Source: Acidobacteriota bacterium
GTDB lineage: Bacteria > Acidobacteriota > Terriglobia > Acidiferrales > UBA7541
Length of the DNA: 64,000 nucleotides
Assembly (NCBI GenBank): GCA_013289855.1
Contig: JABCZD010000009.1
Location: 62,001 to 126,000 of the forward strand
Direction: 5' to 3'
Shown: piece after piece, positions 62,657 through 64,000 of the stretch
How positions within the stretch are numbered: the first letter of the stretch is position 1
Layout: the number at the start of each line of letters is the position of its first letter
Notes under the pieces: model-generated
Databases searched by the model: none
What the model was told of the DNA's origin: nothing
The model's input: the letters and a program-made list of their open reading frames with translations, nothing else
Position numbers and translations under genes: made by a program

Positions 62657-64000
62657 ATGAAAATTAACTCGCTAATATTGTTGCGCGTCGCATTCCTGTG
62701 TCTCGCGATGTGCGCCGTCTGGGCGCGCCCCGTCGCGGCGCAGGATTTTTCCGGCGCCGTCGTCTTCTTTGAGCCTGGATTCCCTTCCGCCGATTCCACC
62801 GCTGCTTCACATGAACAATTATCCGCGATGCTGCCCGGCGCGCGCTTTGCCTCGGCGGAAACCTTGGCCGCGGACTTGAATTCCGCCGCAACGCGCCTCT
62901 TGGTTTTGCCATTCGGTTCGGCTTTTCCCGAGCAGGATTGGTCGGCGATTTTTTCCTTCTTGCAGCGCGGCGGAAATCTGCTGGTGCTCGGAGGGAAGCC
63001 CTTCACGCGCGCGGCGTATCGCGACGGAAACGCTTGGAAGTTGCGCGAGTATAGCGTGCGCTTTGTACGGCAACTTTTGATCGACCAATATCAGGACACG
63101 CCGGGTTCCGACGGTCTTGAATTCCAAACCAATCCAGAGGTGACGGTCCAACCGTCGCGCTTTACCTGGAAACGCGCGTTCAGTCCCGTTATTCGCCTCA
63201 GCGCCGTTGATCTATACAACCGCGGGGGCGCGGCAGGGTCCATCGATGCGCGCCTCGATACGCTGGCGTGGGGCGTGAAAGATGGGCATCGACTGGCCGC
63301 GCCGCTCATCGAGATCGATCACCATCAAAATGGTTTTGACGGCGGGCGCTGGATATTTTTGTCTGCCGACTTGAGCTCAGATGCCTACAGCGCATCGGAT
63401 AACTCAAAGTTGATCACGGATCTTGCAACGCGCGCGATGCGCGGCAGTGAAAGTTTCACGGTTCGACCTACATTGCCCCTTTATCTGACGGGCGAGCCCG
63501 TCGAGCTAAATGTGGAGTGGCAAGCCGCGACGCCAGCGCCAGCGTCCGCAACCATGAAGGTCACGATTTTCTCGGAAGGACAGCCTTCGAGTGGAACATC
63601 CAAGACGGCCGCACTCGCTGGTTTGCAGACTTTGTTGCTGGATGCTCCCGCGAGTAAGGGCTTTCATATTGTCGAAGCCAAAGTTCTCGATGGCGACAAA
63701 ACGGTGGCAATCTATCACTCCGGCTTCTGGATTCGCGATGAAGAATATTTGCGCTCTGGCCCGAAATTCACGGTGAACAGCGATTACCTGGAAATCGATG
63801 GCCATCCTTTAGCGGTTGCCGGCACCACCTATATGTCCAGCGACGTGCAGCGCCTCTATTTCGAGCATCCCAATGTCTACGTATGGGATCGCGACCTGGC
63901 GCAAATCCATTCCGCGGGGCTGAACATGCTGCGCGCCGGCTGGTGGACCGGCTGGGACAAATTCTGTGACGAAAACGGCCAGCCCTACGAGCGCACGCTG
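62657..64000 (+). CDS. Secreted glycoside-hydrolase-like protein (partial, runs off right edge)
   Basis: The first 448 residues of a secreted protein; no stop occurs before the window ends. The ATG at 62657 follows GGAAAGG, with a signal segment (SLILLRVAFLCLAMCAVWAR). An N-terminal class I glutamine-amidotransferase-like fold (TRLLVLPFGSAFPEQDWSAI, RGGNLLVLGGKPFTR) is followed by an Ig-like part (PLYLTGEPVELNVEWQAATP) and then the start of a TIM-barrel module (YLEIDGHPLAVAGTTYMSSD, then IHSAGLNMLRAGWWTGW), as in GH2/GH5-type beta-galactosidase or glucanase proteins. The catalytic glutamates lie beyond the edge, so the family is tentative. It is divergent from the transporter-kinase pair. Confidence 0.8.
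   Translation, partial: MKINSLILLRVAFLCLAMCAVWARPVAAQDFSGAVVFFEPGFPSADSTAASHEQLSAMLPGARFASAETLAADLNSAATRLLVLPFGSAFPEQDWSAIFSFLQRGGNLLVLGGKPFTRAAYRDGNAWKLREYSVRFVRQLLIDQYQDTPGSDGLEFQTNPEVTVQPSRFTWKRAFSPVIRLSAVDLYNRGGAAGSIDARLDTLAWGVKDGHRLAAPLIEIDHHQNGFDGGRWIFLSADLSSDAYSASDNSKLITDLATRAMRGSESFTVRPTLPLYLTGEPVELNVEWQAATPAPASATMKVTIFSEGQPSSGTSKTAALAGLQTLLLDAPASKGFHIVEAKVLDGDKTVAIYHSGFWIRDEEYLRSGPKFTVNSDYLEIDGHPLAVAGTTYMSSDVQRLYFEHPNVYVWDRDLAQIHSAGLNMLRAGWWTGWDKFCDENGQPYERTL

Overview
The window looks like chromosomal DNA of a free-living member of the Acidobacteriota (class Terriglobia, or a relative such as the Koribacter, Sulfotelmatobacter or Solibacter lines). This is inferred from gene content: a very large Oar-type TonB receptor with an N-terminal carboxypeptidase-regulatory-like domain, a VWFA-related secreted protein, a CRTAC1 (FG-GAP plus ASPIC/UnbV) protein, several secreted TPR proteins, runs of secreted amidohydrolases, a DUF4136 lipoprotein, and a GH44 enzyme with Ig-like repeats and an Acidobacteria-style C-terminus. 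The DNA is GC-rich with AT-rich intergenic islands. I see no tRNA, rRNA, CRISPR array, phage or intact insertion sequence.

Layout. 1-12 kb: a FadN-type beta-oxidation protein (cut by the left edge), patatin lipase, TylF-like methyltransferase, metallo-beta-lactamase hydrolase, an arginase-superfamily protein with altered metal ligands, IspH, a PilZ protein, a DUF4136 lipoprotein and a GT39-type membrane glycosyltransferase. 12-21 kb: a decayed kinase/TPR gene with a 4-bp tandem duplication, a secreted amidohydrolase, small membrane and hypothetical proteins, a PstS-like protein, a secreted TPR protein, a GlsB/YeaQ membrane protein and a DUF481-like protein. 21-27 kb: an exported SAM hydroxide adenosyltransferase homologue, thiolase FadA, a bicupin, a VOC remnant, and TauE/SafE with its DUF1634 partner. 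27-35 kb: a repeat-rich gap with a 53-nt perfect palindrome, the GH44 enzyme, a universal stress protein divergent from a Crp/Fnr regulator, a DinB-family protein and acyl-CoA dehydrogenase FadE. 35-49 kb: a hybrid histidine kinase, a VWFA protein, a LolA-like protein, three translationally coupled amidohydrolases and an AsmA protein. 49-64 kb: CRTAC1, TPR and TonB-receptor genes divergent from a LacI regulator, a seven-heme cytochrome, a ROK kinase, a FucP-like transporter and the first part of a secreted glycoside-hydrolase-like protein.

How the genes fit together. FadN, FadA and FadE homologues, one operon in Bacillus subtilis, are spread over 35 kb here and together make most of a beta-oxidation set. 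The right end reads as a carbohydrate acquisition region: an outer-membrane receptor, two secreted partner proteins, a LacI regulator, a sugar transporter, a sugar kinase and a secreted hydrolase. The Crp/Fnr regulator keeps the CRP DNA-contact residues and has a matching half-site pair plus a -10 box just ahead of its own start codon.

Most worth a second look: the amidohydrolase trio in which only the middle protein keeps its metal ligands; the apparently self-regulated leaderless Crp/Fnr gene; the receptor-TPR-CRTAC1 locus as a SusCD-like arrangement without SusD; the arginase homologue with Asp in place of metal-binding His; the exported SAM-hydrolysing enzyme; and the palindrome and dispersed repeats.
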